Part shown: positions 36,170 through 45,600 of the stretch, piece after piece | How the letters are laid out: every line of letters starts with the position of its first letter | Position numbering within the stretch: position 1 is the stretch's first letter | Origin: a virus | Virus record (IMG/VR): IMGVR_UViG_3300031507_000009 | Span: 1 to 46,063 of that record | Length of the DNA stretch: 46,063 bases | Reading direction: 5' to 3' (one strand) | The notes under the pieces: generated by a model | The model's input: only the letters and a program-made list of their open reading frames with translations | Told to the model about the DNA's origin: nothing | Databases searched by the model: none | Made by a program: the position numbers and the translations under genes

Positions 36170-37144
36170 TTACGAGAAGTCGATGCTGGAGGTCGTTTCG
36201 GCACGGACCAGCGACTCTTCGCGGTAGCGAGCCCAACCGGCCACGCCGTACCAGCCGAGGGGGCGGAAGCGCATGAGCTTGTCGGTGATCGGACCAGCCA
36301 CGATGTGGAACTCGTCCGCCACGGCCTCCGCGAGGGCCTGCTGGCCAGCGAAGTAGGTACGGAAGCGGCGGACGGTGTTGTCGCCAGCACCGGCGTCCAC
36401 GGCGTTGAAGCAACGCGGGGACTCGATGTAGTACGCACCCTCGTAGGCGCCGATCTCACCGGCCCAGATGTTGCCGGGGGCCGAGTAGTTGTGCGGGTCA
36501 CGCCAGGCAGCGGCGCCGGTCTCCGCGCGGAGGTCGTGCGAGACCTCCGGGTGGATGCCGCACCAGTAGAGCGAGCCCTTGCGGGGAACCGCCTTGTTGG
36601 TGCGGAGCTTGGCGACAGCCAGGCGGGAGATCGCGGAGGTGTAGGTGTCCGTGGTCGCCATGGTGGTGCCAACCGGGGTGGTCAGCGTGCCGGTGGTGAC
36701 GTACGAGACGGTGCCAGCCTTGCGCTGGATCACGTTGGTGCCCGCGCGGAGCACGGTCTGGACGACGGAGTCGATCGAGTCGGCCATGTTGAACGCCACG
36801 ATGTTGGCGATGGCCGGGTCAACGTCGGTCAGCGAGAAGAGGTACAGCTTCCGGGTGCGGATGACCGGGTTGCCGTACTCGTTCAGGGTGATCGTGGTGG
36901 TGGTCGGGTTACCGAGCGCCACGGCGTCAGGGTCCACGGCCTCAGTGAGGGTCGCGGTCTGAGTCGCAAGATCCTGGAAGCGCTCCAGGACGATTGAACC
37001 GCCGGGAGCGGTCTGCTGCGCAGGACGCTTGTCAGCGATCTGGCGGAAGAGGGGCTGCGAACGCAGCGCGAACTCGAAGAGTCGGTCGTAGGCGGTCTGG
37101 ACTGCGTTGGAGAACGCAGTCGTATCCGTATATGCGTTGGCCAC
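36170..37144 (-). CDS. Major capsid protein (N4-gp56-like), 324 aa
   Basis: The product begins (GTG) MANAYTDTTAFSNAVQTAYD and carries FEFALRSQPLFRQIADKRPA, the N-terminal pattern of the N4-gp56 major capsid family (HK97 fold). The E-loop/spine region is QQTAPGGSIVLERFQDLATQ; P-domain and A-domain patterns follow. Length is typical. The preceding gene is a scaffold-like protein, as expected. It should be the most abundant virion protein. Confidence 0.88.
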   Translation of the reverse strand: MANAYTDTTAFSNAVQTAYDRLFEFALRSQPLFRQIADKRPAQQTAPGGSIVLERFQDLATQTATLTEAVDPDAVALGNPTTTTITLNEYGNPVIRTRKLYLFSLTDVDPAIANIVAFNMADSIDSVVQTVLRAGTNVIQRKAGTVSYVTTGTLTTPVGTTMATTDTYTSAISRLAVAKLRTNKAVPRKGSLYWCGIHPEVSHDLRAETGAAAWRDPHNYSAPGNIWAGEIGAYEGAYYIESPRCFNAVDAGAGDNTVRRFRTYFAGQQALAEAVADEFHIVAGPITDKLMRFRPLGWYGVAGWARYREESLVRAETTSSIDFS

Positions 37145-37193
37145 GGGGCCCAGTCCTTATGGAGAGACGACAAGGAGGACCAGGCGCGGTGCG

Positions 37194-37718
37194 TCAGCCG
37201 AAGAGGCCGTCCGTGGTGTAGTTCCAGCCGTTGGCCTTGGCCACGGCCTCGAAGTCCTCCACGGTCTTCGCCGCCTTCATCGCGGCCACCAGCTCGGCTT
37301 CGCTGCCCTGGGGGGCTGCGGCGCCATCGCCAGCGGACTGCATGCGCTGAAGCTGCTCCTGGTGTTCGGCGGAAACCGTGGATGCCGGTGCCCCCGTGGG
37401 GGGCGTCACGATCTCTTCCTCAACGCCGGGGCGCTTCGCGAGGAGAGCGGCGTGAGCCGTCAGCCAGTCGTCCACCTTGGCGGGGTCTCCCTGGTACAGC
37501 GCTGCCGCTGCCGGGTCGTACCCCTTGGCCTGGAACTGCTCGGCGACTTCCTTCGCCGCCAGCTTGTCGCGAAGCTCCTTGAGTTCCGACTGGGACTTCT
37601 TCATGTAGTCCCGGAACCACTTGGGGCTCTGCTCCTGCTGGGGCGCTGCGGGCGGCGGAGCCTGCTCCGCAGCTTCTGTGTCTTCGCCGTCGTAGTAACC
37701 GAAGCCGTACTCGCTCAT
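37194..37718 (-). CDS. Scaffolding protein, 174 aa
   Basis: The acidic, helical protein begins MSEYGFGYYDGEDTEAAEQA, has a Pro/Gln-rich part, then a coiled coil (SQSELKELRDKLAAKEVAEQ) and a helical C-terminus that would contact the capsid. This matches phage scaffolds in size, charge and position just before the capsid gene. The start at 37718 has GGGAGAGG four bases upstream; the longer start at 37748 is rejected. Confidence 0.8.
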   Translation of the reverse strand: MSEYGFGYYDGEDTEAAEQAPPPAAPQQEQSPKWFRDYMKKSQSELKELRDKLAAKEVAEQFQAKGYDPAAAALYQGDPAKVDDWLTAHAALLAKRPGVEEEIVTPPTGAPASTVSAEHQEQLQRMQSAGDGAAAPQGSEAELVAAMKAAKTVEDFEAVAKANGWNYTTDGLFG

Positions 37719-37739
37719 CGAGCCTCTCCCTGTCAGGCC

Positions 37740-37844
37740 GTTCACCACCGGGGTTGTGGTGACGCTCCTTACCGGACTGAATAGTGAACGGGGCCGGTAA
37801 GTCCGTTCACTACCAATGTATACCCCGTATGTAACGACATACGG
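37740..37844. promoter_or_regulatory. Divergent control region with nested inverted repeats
   Basis: TAGTGAACGG (37782-37791) and CCGTTCACTA (37803-37812) are perfect inverted repeats. CTTACCGG/CCGGTAAG (37768-37801) interlocks with them. TCACCAC/GTGGTGA spans 37742-37762, and CCGTATGT-AACG-ACATACGG spans 37825-37844. GTTCAC/GTGAAC half-sites occur three times. TATACC at 37819-37824 could be a rightward -10 box. The region lies between the capsid operon and the lone rightward gene, a likely operator. Confidence 0.6.
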
Positions 37845-37862
37845 TCACGAGAGGAGACAAGC

Positions 37863-38228
37863 ATGGTGGACTGGTATGACCGCTCGGGTCGGCCGATCTC
37901 CATTGAGGAGATCGGGGACCTGCTGCGCACGCCCGACTACAAGCGGGTGGCGTATACGGAAATCACCTCATCTGCGGATGAAGCGGTCAAGTATCGAGTG
38001 TCCACGGTGTGGCTCGGGCTGGACCACAACTGGTCCGGAGGTGACCCACTCATCTTCGAGACGATGGTCTTCGCGGGAGAACCGGACCCGCGCCAGCGGG
38101 GTGGTTCTGCCTGGGCCGACCAGTTGTGTCGTCGGTACACCAACGAACTGGACGCCAAGCTCGGCCACGAAGAGACGGTCATCCTCGTGGCCGCAACCGT
38201 CACCAGCGAGGTCATCACCCACTCGTAG
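37863..38228 (+). CDS. Isolated rightward protein, 121 aa
   Basis: It begins MVDWYDRSGRPISIEEIGDL and contains VSTVWLGLDHNWSGGDPLIF, a pattern I recall from many actinobacterial phage and prophage proteins of unknown function. GAGAGGAGACAAGC precedes the ATG. It is the only rightward gene in the late region and is bounded by the operator-like repeats and a perfect terminator hairpin, so it forms its own unit. It may regulate or respond to the switch to late expression. Confidence 0.8.
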   Translation: MVDWYDRSGRPISIEEIGDLLRTPDYKRVAYTEITSSADEAVKYRVSTVWLGLDHNWSGGDPLIFETMVFAGEPDPRQRGGSAWADQLCRRYTNELDAKLGHEETVILVAATVTSEVITHS

Positions 38229-38234
38229 GACATA

Positions 38235-38271
38235 ACAACATCCCCTCTGGTGTCCACAGAGGGGATGTTGT
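38235..38271. terminator. Bidirectional terminator, perfect 15-bp stem
   Basis: ACAACATCCCCTCTG and CAGAGGGGATGTTGT pair perfectly around a 7-base loop. It lies after the rightward 121-aa gene and after the leftward tRNA, so it can end both transcripts. The tRNA 3' end is four bases away. Confidence 0.82.
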
Positions 38272-38274
38272 CAG

Positions 38275-38348
38275 TGGCGGGGGCCGGATTCGAACCGGCG
38301 TCTCCGGGTTATGAGCCCGGTCTGGGACCTAACTCCAGTTACCCCGCT
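38275..38348 (-). tRNA. Initiator-like tRNA-Met (CAU)
   Basis: The minus strand folds into a 74-nt tRNA with anticodon CAU in a CTCATAA loop. It has 6 acceptor pairs plus an unpaired A1-C72, three stacked G-C pairs (29-31/39-41, GGG/CCC) below the anticodon loop, and a T arm GCCGG-TTCGAAT-CCGGC. The 1-72 mismatch and the three G-C pairs are hallmarks of bacterial initiator tRNA, and the core GGGCTCATAACCC is the same as in E. coli tRNA-fMet. CCA is not encoded. The 5' end overlaps the stop codon of the preceding gene. Confidence 0.85.
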
Positions 38349-39531
38349 ACGTCTGCTGGAATCCTACGCCGAGGCCACCGGCGCTGGAGCCCTGGGCGCT
38401 ACCGAACAGCGCCCGCTCCTGAGAAGCCAGGCCCTTGCGCTTCTCCGTCGATGTGGCGGAGGTGCCGAAGACGGCACCCTCCTCCTGGGTCTGCCCGAAG
38501 GTGGTGCCGAACCGCTGCGCAATGGCATTGAGGTTCGGCAGCTCCTCAGAAACGGTCTGGAAGCCCTGAGCCGCCTGGGACTGGGACAGGCCCATGGAGA
38601 TGTAGCCCTCCATGCGGGCGCGATCCGTGGTCAGGCCGCGCCGGGCGGCTTCCGCCGAGAACTGCGCGGTCGAAGCCTGCTTCTGAAGAAGCGCCACGCC
38701 GCGCGTACGGTCCAGCGCATATGCCACCAGATCCTTGTCGCTCACGCCGTAGAACTGCTGGAGCTGCGACTTCGCAGCATCGTCGAACTGGGTGACCTCG
38801 GCCGTGGCGATGTCCACGCGGGACTTGATCTCCGTGGGGGATACGTCCTGGGAGATCCACTTGGTGAAGTCCGCCGGATTGTCGTAGAACCCCTTGGGCA
38901 GTCCGGCGTCCTGGAGGACCTGGCGATACGAGGACTCCACGCTGAGGTACTCAGCGGGGCTCAGGACCGGCAGGCCCGCCTTCACGCGGGCGTCATTGCC
39001 GGAGAAGCGCTGCTTGTACTCGGAAGTGTCCTGGAGAAGCAGCGAGATCGTGTCCGATCCGTACCCCTGCTTGGCGTAGTCGTAGATCTTCCCCGCCAGG
39101 GAGCCCAGCCCGAAGCTGCTGAACATGGACTTCAGCGCCGCATAGGCGTCGCGGTTCTCGCCCGTGAGGAGCTGCTCGTACTGCCCGGATGCGGTGTAGT
39201 AGTTGGTCCAGGCCGTGGTGGACGCCGTGACGGACCTGGAGGCCGTCTGCGTCTGGTTGAAGACCCTCGTCTTGAGCGCGGCCACTGCCGCGTTGCGCTG
39301 CTTCTGCTGAGCGTCGCTCAGACCCTTGGCCCCTGCGGCCGACTGGGCCGCAGTGAGCTGCTTCTTCAGGTTCGCAAGCGACATCTGGTCGGTTACGGAC
39401 TGAGCCTTGGCGGATACCGCCTTGGCCTTGGCGGCACTGGAATCTACGGGCGTAGACGAAGGTAGATCCAGGGCGGCCTGGAAGTCCTCAGGAACGTACT
39501 GACCCGCCATCGGGTCGCTGGGCGTAGTCAT
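38347..39531 (-). CDS. Internal virion-type protein, 394 aa
   Basis: The helical protein has long Ala/Gln/Ser coiled-coil stretches (AAAKAKAVSAKAQSVTDQMS) and a conserved central block (YAALKSMFSSFGLGSLAGKI, then YGSDTISLLLQDTSEYKQRF and GLPVLSPAEYL) that I have seen in many actinophage structural regions. It probably belongs to the tail or the ejected inner body. The stop codon forms part of the 5' end of the tRNA gene. Confidence 0.75.
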   Translation of the reverse strand: MTTPSDPMAGQYVPEDFQAALDLPSSTPVDSSAAKAKAVSAKAQSVTDQMSLANLKKQLTAAQSAAGAKGLSDAQQKQRNAAVAALKTRVFNQTQTASRSVTASTTAWTNYYTASGQYEQLLTGENRDAYAALKSMFSSFGLGSLAGKIYDYAKQGYGSDTISLLLQDTSEYKQRFSGNDARVKAGLPVLSPAEYLSVESSYRQVLQDAGLPKGFYDNPADFTKWISQDVSPTEIKSRVDIATAEVTQFDDAAKSQLQQFYGVSDKDLVAYALDRTRGVALLQKQASTAQFSAEAARRGLTTDRARMEGYISMGLSQSQAAQGFQTVSEELPNLNAIAQRFGTTFGQTQEEGAVFGTSATSTEKRKGLASQERALFGSAQGSSAGGLGVGFQQT

Positions 39532-39542
39532 ACCGTTCCCTC

Positions 39543-40415
39543 CTAGTAGCTAAATCCGAAGTCTTTCAGGACCGACCGGGCCGTGGTCATCATGGACTCA
39601 CGGGCGTTATTGGTCTTCTTCCACAGCGGATCATCCCGCAGTTTGTTCTCGAACTCCCAGAGCGGGTACGAGGCTCCCGCCTTCGCGCCCGTCATGGCAT
39701 CGCTGACGTACTTGTTCTTCAGGTCGATGCCCGTCTCCGGCAGCTCCAGGATGGAGCTGACCGACTTGATGTACGGGCTGGCCAGGTCCATGACGTTCTG
39801 ACCAGCCTTGATCTGATCAGCGAAGGCGCTGTACTTGGCCGCCGCAAGCGTCCGGATGGACGCCTCCTGGGCCTCCAGGGTGGAGCGGCCTCCCGCGATG
39901 GCGCGGGACTGGTCCGCGTACCACTTGGTGGAGTGACTGATGCCGTTGAGGTAGGCGGTGGAGTGGAGCTTGTCGAAAGCCTCTCCCGCCTCGCCCCACA
40001 TGGCCCCGCCATGCGTGACTGCGCGGGCCCCGAGCCAGTCCTTCACGCGGTCGTCGGTCCAGCCCAGGGCCTTGGAGTTGTAGATGGCCGCGTTGAGCAG
40101 CTTGCTGTACTGGCCCTTGCTGATCTGGTTGCCCAGGCCGACCTGCACCGCCAGGGCGTTGATCTTGGCCGCCGTGGCGGAACGGTTCTGCTTCCAGGTG
40201 CCCGGGTCGCTGTACTTCTGCACCAGATACTGGCGCAGCGTGGAGGACTGGCTGGACCACCACTTGGTGTTCTTGAGCTTGGCCTGGAAGAGCGTGGCCG
40301 TGTAGCCCTTGGCCACGGCGGTGCGGAAGAGCTTGCGCAGCTCCGTGTTGCTTTTGATCATCGCGTAGGTGAGGCCGTACATGTTGGCTGCTGTCTCGTC
40401 GTCGAGCTTCGCCAT
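39543..40415 (-). CDS. Virion protein, paralogue of the NlpC/P60 C-terminal domain, 290 aa
   Basis: It begins MAKLDDETAANMYGLTYAMI; AKLKNTKWWSSQSST is shared with AELKNTKWWKDNSDS in the protein upstream, and both end with an LRDDP-x-WKKT/WRKT motif and a VLKDFG/VLSDMG tail. It therefore arose by duplication of the C-terminal part of that protein, without the peptidase. The start at 40415 overlaps the upstream stop (TAATG). Confidence 0.8.
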   Translation of the reverse strand: MAKLDDETAANMYGLTYAMIKSNTELRKLFRTAVAKGYTATLFQAKLKNTKWWSSQSSTLRQYLVQKYSDPGTWKQNRSATAAKINALAVQVGLGNQISKGQYSKLLNAAIYNSKALGWTDDRVKDWLGARAVTHGGAMWGEAGEAFDKLHSTAYLNGISHSTKWYADQSRAIAGGRSTLEAQEASIRTLAAAKYSAFADQIKAGQNVMDLASPYIKSVSSILELPETGIDLKNKYVSDAMTGAKAGASYPLWEFENKLRDDPLWKKTNNARESMMTTARSVLKDFGFSY

Positions 40416-41713
40416 TACCTCACCAGGCCCATGTCGCTGAGCACCTGACGGCCCGCCGTCATGGTGGTGTTGATCGCGGAGTCCGTCTTCCGCCACTGCG
40501 GGTCATCCCGCAGGGCGGTTCGGAAGTCCGTCAGGCTCATGGCCGCCGGTGCTCCGGCGGAGTTCTTGCTCTGGATCGCCGCGCGCACCTTCGGGTGCCA
40601 TACGTCCACGTCGGTATCCGGAAGATCCAGCTCATCAGCCACCATTTGGATGTACGGCTGGGCCACGTCCTTGACGGTGGCTCCCGCCGCGATCTGGTCG
40701 GCGAAAGCCGGGTATGCGCCGATCGCCTGCTGGCGAATGCCGTCCTGGATCTTCTCCATGCTGGTCAGGCCGCGCATGAGATAGGCGGCCTGCGTCTTGT
40801 TGGCCTCGTCCGAGGACGGGATGCCGTTGTCGTACGAGTACTTCTCAATGGCCTGGGCGGCGGCGCCCGCCTGGCCACCCAGTACGTGATCGTCGTTGAA
40901 CTTCACGTACTGGCCCATGTAGTTGGCCACCTGGGCCTCGTTCCACTGGAACGTGATCATGTTCTTGGCCAGCTTCTGAAGCTGCTTGGTCGAGAGCACG
41001 GCGCCCATCTCCACCGCAGCCTTGGAGGCTGCCGCCGTGGCGGCGGAGAGGTTGGCCTGATAGGTCGCCGGGTCCGTCTTGGCCAGCACCTGCGCCTGGC
41101 GCATGGAGTCGGAGTTGTCCTTCCACCACTTCGTGTTCTTCAGCTCCGCTGTGAAGTGGTCGGCGGTCCACTGGCCGCTGACGGCCTGATTGAGCTTCTT
41201 CATCAGCTCCGGCTGGGACTTGAAGAACGCGTACGACATGCCGTACGTCTCCGCCAGCTCCGACTTGGAGAGCTTCACTTCGGTGCTCTGCGTCGCCGCC
41301 GGATCGTAGTCGGCGGAGGTCACGACGCCGCTGATGCGGCGCCCGCCCATCCACCGGTTCGTGTAGTACGAGTCGCTCAGCGAGCTGATCTTCACCACGT
41401 CACCCGTGTGGGGCGCGTGGATGAACTTGCCACCACCGATGTAGATGCCGACATGGTCGGGCCCGCTGCGCTTGGCGTCGGTATCGAAGAAGACTAGATC
41501 GCCGGGGCGCAGGTTCTTCATCGCCACTGAGGCGCCAGTGCCGATCTGGTTGTACGTGACGCGCGGGATCGAGATCCCGAAGTGCTTGTAGACCTGCTGA
41601 GTGAGACCGGAGCAGTCGATGCCGCCGGTCATCGAATTCCCGCCCCAGACGTAATTCGTGCCCAGGGCGGACTTCGCATACGCGACGATCGCGTCGCCGG
41701 TGGGATCGCTCAT
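40415..41713 (-). CDS. Virion NlpC/P60 peptidoglycan hydrolase, 432 aa
   Basis: Residues 1-125 are an NlpC/P60 cysteine peptidase: Cys34 in GIDCSGLTQQ, His87 in DHVGIYIGGG, and His99 in FIHAPH form the catalytic triad. It would cut peptide stems of the host wall, most likely during DNA entry. Residues 147-432 are a helical domain duplicated in the next gene, probably the part that builds it into the virion. The ATG overlaps the upstream stop. Confidence 0.87.
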   Translation of the reverse strand: MSDPTGDAIVAYAKSALGTNYVWGGNSMTGGIDCSGLTQQVYKHFGISIPRVTYNQIGTGASVAMKNLRPGDLVFFDTDAKRSGPDHVGIYIGGGKFIHAPHTGDVVKISSLSDSYYTNRWMGGRRISGVVTSADYDPAATQSTEVKLSKSELAETYGMSYAFFKSQPELMKKLNQAVSGQWTADHFTAELKNTKWWKDNSDSMRQAQVLAKTDPATYQANLSAATAAASKAAVEMGAVLSTKQLQKLAKNMITFQWNEAQVANYMGQYVKFNDDHVLGGQAGAAAQAIEKYSYDNGIPSSDEANKTQAAYLMRGLTSMEKIQDGIRQQAIGAYPAFADQIAAGATVKDVAQPYIQMVADELDLPDTDVDVWHPKVRAAIQSKNSAGAPAAMSLTDFRTALRDDPQWRKTDSAINTTMTAGRQVLSDMGLVR

Positions 41714-42630
41714 CCGGGTGCTCCGTAGACCGCGTTCTCCAGGGCGTTCATGTACGTCGTCGCCGCCTGGGTGGCGCCGTACTCCTTCTTGCCCTTGATC
41801 TGGTCAGAGGCGAGCTGCTCCTTGCCCGCCTCGGTGACGCCGCCACGCGAGACGGTGTTGGAGCCCACGGCCTCGCCGGTCGTGGTGTTGTACTGCGTTG
41901 TAGTGCTGGCCGTCGTGGGGTTGGTCGCCTCCGCCGTGGACAGTGCGGAGCCGAAGTTGGCCAGCTCCCCCTGGCCAGGGTCGCGGCCCATCAAGTCCTG
42001 GAACATCTTGGTGGCGATCGCCCGCGCGGTCGCCGGGTCGGTGTAGTCCACCCGGGTGTCGGTCGTGGTGGCGAACTTCGGGCCGATATACCGGCGCTCG
42101 CCGGTCACCACATTGGTCTCCCACTTGCCGGAGGCATCCTTGGTCCAAGATCCCTTGGACATGCCGCCAGCCTGATTTACGTAGGAGCCCAGGATGTCGA
42201 ACGGGCTTACATCCTGGCCGTTACTCACCTTGCGGGCGCTCTCGTCCACGAGAGCTTCCCAGATCTTGTATGCCTCGATCGGGCCCGCGTCCGACTGGAC
42301 AAGGCCCGAGACCTTGAGCTTGGCCAGGAAGTCTTCCTGCTTCTTCGAGGTCCAGCGGTCGTACTCGCCGTAGGCGTCGGTTGCGCTCATGTAGTCCTTG
42401 CGCTTCGCCGTCTGCGCCTTGCCTGCCGCTACAGCGGCAGCGTAGGACGCCGGGGGCGCGTACGGACCGTACCTCGGGGGGATGGGGCGCAGCCCCATGA
42501 AGACCTTGCCACTGCCCGTGGTGGTCGTGGACGAAGCGAGGAGATTGGTCAGAGCTGACAGGGCGTCAGACTCCCCCGTCGTCGCGGACGGCGACGGGGA
42601 GGAACTCGGAGAGTCTTTCGACAGGCTCAT
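41710..42630 (-). CDS. Structural protein, 306 aa
   Basis: It has a Ser/Thr-rich disordered start (MSLSKDSPSSSPSPSATTGE), then a helical domain (KKQEDFLAKLKVSGLVQSDA, IATKMFQDLMGRDPGQGELA) and a Thr/Gln-rich tail. The 'LMGRDPxxxEL' segment recurs in virion proteins with repeated helical bundles. It lies between the giant protein and the NlpC gene, both coupled to it by ATGA overlaps. Confidence 0.72.
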   Translation of the reverse strand: MSLSKDSPSSSPSPSATTGESDALSALTNLLASSTTTTGSGKVFMGLRPIPPRYGPYAPPASYAAAVAAGKAQTAKRKDYMSATDAYGEYDRWTSKKQEDFLAKLKVSGLVQSDAGPIEAYKIWEALVDESARKVSNGQDVSPFDILGSYVNQAGGMSKGSWTKDASGKWETNVVTGERRYIGPKFATTTDTRVDYTDPATARAIATKMFQDLMGRDPGQGELANFGSALSTAEATNPTTASTTTQYNTTTGEAVGSNTVSRGGVTEAGKEQLASDQIKGKKEYGATQAATTYMNALENAVYGAPG

Positions 42631-45600
42631 CAGCCCTCCACGTTCAGATCGCGTGACAGGTAGCGGTTGTAGAGATCTTCGAAGTCAGTATTGGCCTCGG
42701 TGAGCCCATCTGTGTAACGGGCCCAGACCCCCGCCAGATCGGCGTTCGCCTGTGCGGTCAGGGTGCCCGCCCCTCCGGCCGCCTTCCGGGCGGCAAGGAG
42801 GCCGACGATGGCCTTCCGGCCGTCGAGGTACTCGCGGAGCTTCCGCAGATCCCCGCGACGGGGATCATCCGCCAGTGGCGAGTCGGCCAGGGTCTGGAGC
42901 GCCAGAGCCATGCGATCGTTCTTGCGGACATCGAAGGTATAGAAGTCCTTCGACCACTCTTCGTTGTAGTACGGATTCGGGTCGCCGTTCGGCGTGAGCG
43001 GATCACCGTAGAGCATGGTGACCGCGCGCTTGGCGAGGTTGAAGTTCTCCGCGCCCTTGTCCGCGAACGAGGTATGCCCGGCGCTGACAAGCTGGGACTT
43101 CAGCTTGCCCATCTGGGCGCTGTACTTGGCCCAGCCCAGCCGCCGCTGGTTCTCCTTCATGGCGTCCTCAGCGCTCATCTTGGAGCGCTGCATCTCGTCC
43201 CCGCCGGGGCTTACCGGCGTGTTGAGCTGGTAGTTGTAGACCTCGGGGCTGAAGGGGCCGTTGCCCTCGGGGCCCACGATCAGGGCCCCCAGCTCCGGGT
43301 GCTCCGCAATCAGCGGAGCGTACTTCTGGCTCAGCTCGTAGGCCTTCTTCGTCGCCTGGATACCGGTGACGTTCTGGGACTGCGACTGGGCGAAGACGAA
43401 GTAGGACTCGCCGAAGCGATCCAGGAAGTTCTGGTCCGCCTTCTGCGGGTCCTGCCGTCGCAGTTCGTTGTACTGGTCCCGGTAGAACTGGTAGGCGTCC
43501 TTGCGCTTGGTCGCCATCGGCTGGCTGAAGGCCGAGGCGGCGCTGAAGAGCCAGTACTCCCTGGTCATCTCCGAGATCTTCTCCGGCGATGGCATGGGCT
43601 TGTGCAGATTGTCGTGCTCGTAGATCGACCGCTGCATGATCTGCATCTTCACGGCCTGGTACCGCTCATCGCTGGTATCGAAGGCCGTGAGGAAGTTCTT
43701 GATCGGTGCGGAGATGATGAAAGACCCCGCCCGGGTCGGCAGACCGCCCTCGGACTGCGGCCCGAACGGGAGTACCCCGAGCTTACGGGCTACCTCCGCC
43801 GCTGCGGGCTTGTCCTTCACCAGCTCATTGACTGGGATCTGCACGATTGGGCCGACGCCCGGGTTGAACCAGGGATCGCCCTGGGTCACCAGGTTCATGG
43901 AGTTCTGCGACAGGGCAAAGTTGCCGCTGGAGTGCTCAACGCCGAGGGCGATGCCGAGCGGCGAATCCTTCACCCAGCCGGGCATGCGCCCTACGATCCA
44001 GCGATCGCTCTTGGGGACGCGCTCCTTCTTCCACTTGCCGTCAGTGCCCTTCACCATGCGGTAGCCACCGCGCATGATGCTGTTCCCGTCGGCATCCTGC
44101 ATGTGGCCCCCTGCGATGGGGGCGTTGAAGAAGTTCGCCGCGTAGCCCACCGTCTGGGGCTTGTCGGCCACGATGCGGCCCCAACGCTGGAAGGCCTCCG
44201 CCGTCGCCCCGAAGAAGGGCGAGATGAACCGCAGGGCCGCTGCGGCGTCACTGCGGTGGGCAATGTCGAAGACCAGCTTGCGCATGTCCCGAAGGGCGAG
44301 CCTGCGAGCCGCCGTGGTCATCTGGTCCACGTCGGAGACGGTCCAGCCGCCCTGCTTGTTCAGCTGCCGGGCAATGATCTTGGCGTGGCCCTCGTAGAGC
44401 TGATTGAAGAGGGGGTGACGGCTCATCCGGTTGGCCGGGATGGTGGCCGCCACGTTGAACCACTTCTGCTGAACGCGGTCCAGGCCCTGCTTGAAGCCGC
44501 CCTGGCTCTGTGTGCCCACCATGCCGGTGTGCACCTCGGGGCGGTCCACGACACGGGGCACCGCATCCTTGAGGAACTGCGGCGTAAGGGAGCCTTCCAG
44601 TGCCGCCTGCCGAATCTCCGGCAGCGGCAGGTACTCGTCCACCTCGTGCTTGGCGGATTGCGCCAGAGCGTCAGGCGTTGCCAGCTTGAGGCCGATCCGG
44701 CGGCGGTACTCGCGTCCCTCCGCTGTCTTGGCCAGCCAGTTCCGCATGGTGGCGACATCGGCGCCCTTGACGGCCATGGCCTCCAGGGGATCCTGCATGA
44801 TCTGGGCGTTGATCGCATGCGCCCAGGACTGGGCGTGCAGATCGGCGTCCTCCGACGCCCGGATCACGCGGCCTCCGTGGTCGAAGGACCGTACGAGGTT
44901 GCCGTGGAGGAGCTGCTTGTTGCTGGCGAAGATGTTGCCGACCGACTCGTCGGCGGAGATCTGGGCGTGGTAGAACTCGCCCTGCTTGCCGCTGAAAGCG
45001 GCGGGGAGCATCTTGCCGTCCACCAGGATGGGGCGGTCGCCCTGGCGCTCGACCGTGCGCCACTTCGCCAGATCGTCGGCCTTACGCTGCGCGAGGCCGC
45101 GATAGGTCGTGAGGTAGTCCATCTGCTTCTGCATGCGCTGCTGCGCGAGCAACTTGCCCTTGGAGGGCCCAGCGGCCAGGCGCGAGCGCGCCTGCTGAAG
45201 CTGGAGTACTCGGTTGTCGAAGTGCTTCTGGTGAGCCGCAACGCGCGCCGGAGTCGCGTCCCTGGGGAGCGAGCGAAGCCTGAGCTTCGCCGCATCCACG
45301 CGGTTCTGAGCCGTGACCACGTCGCGCGCGTTCGAGCGCGCCATGCCTTCGGTGTACGCCTTGAGGGGCTTCATCTGCGCCGTAAGGCGCTTGATCTCAT
45401 CGTCGGCGTACTCGACACCGGCGCGCTGCGCCTGCTCCTTCGCTGCCTGCCACGGGTGCGCCAGGGCGCGGGCGGCATTGGTGGCGCCATTGCGGACGCC
45501 CCAGCCGATACGCGCCGCCATCGCGGCGGAGCCCGCCGCCGCCCACTGGCCGGTGATGTCATCCCCCAGAACACGGGGGATGTAGCCCAGGCGGGCCAGG

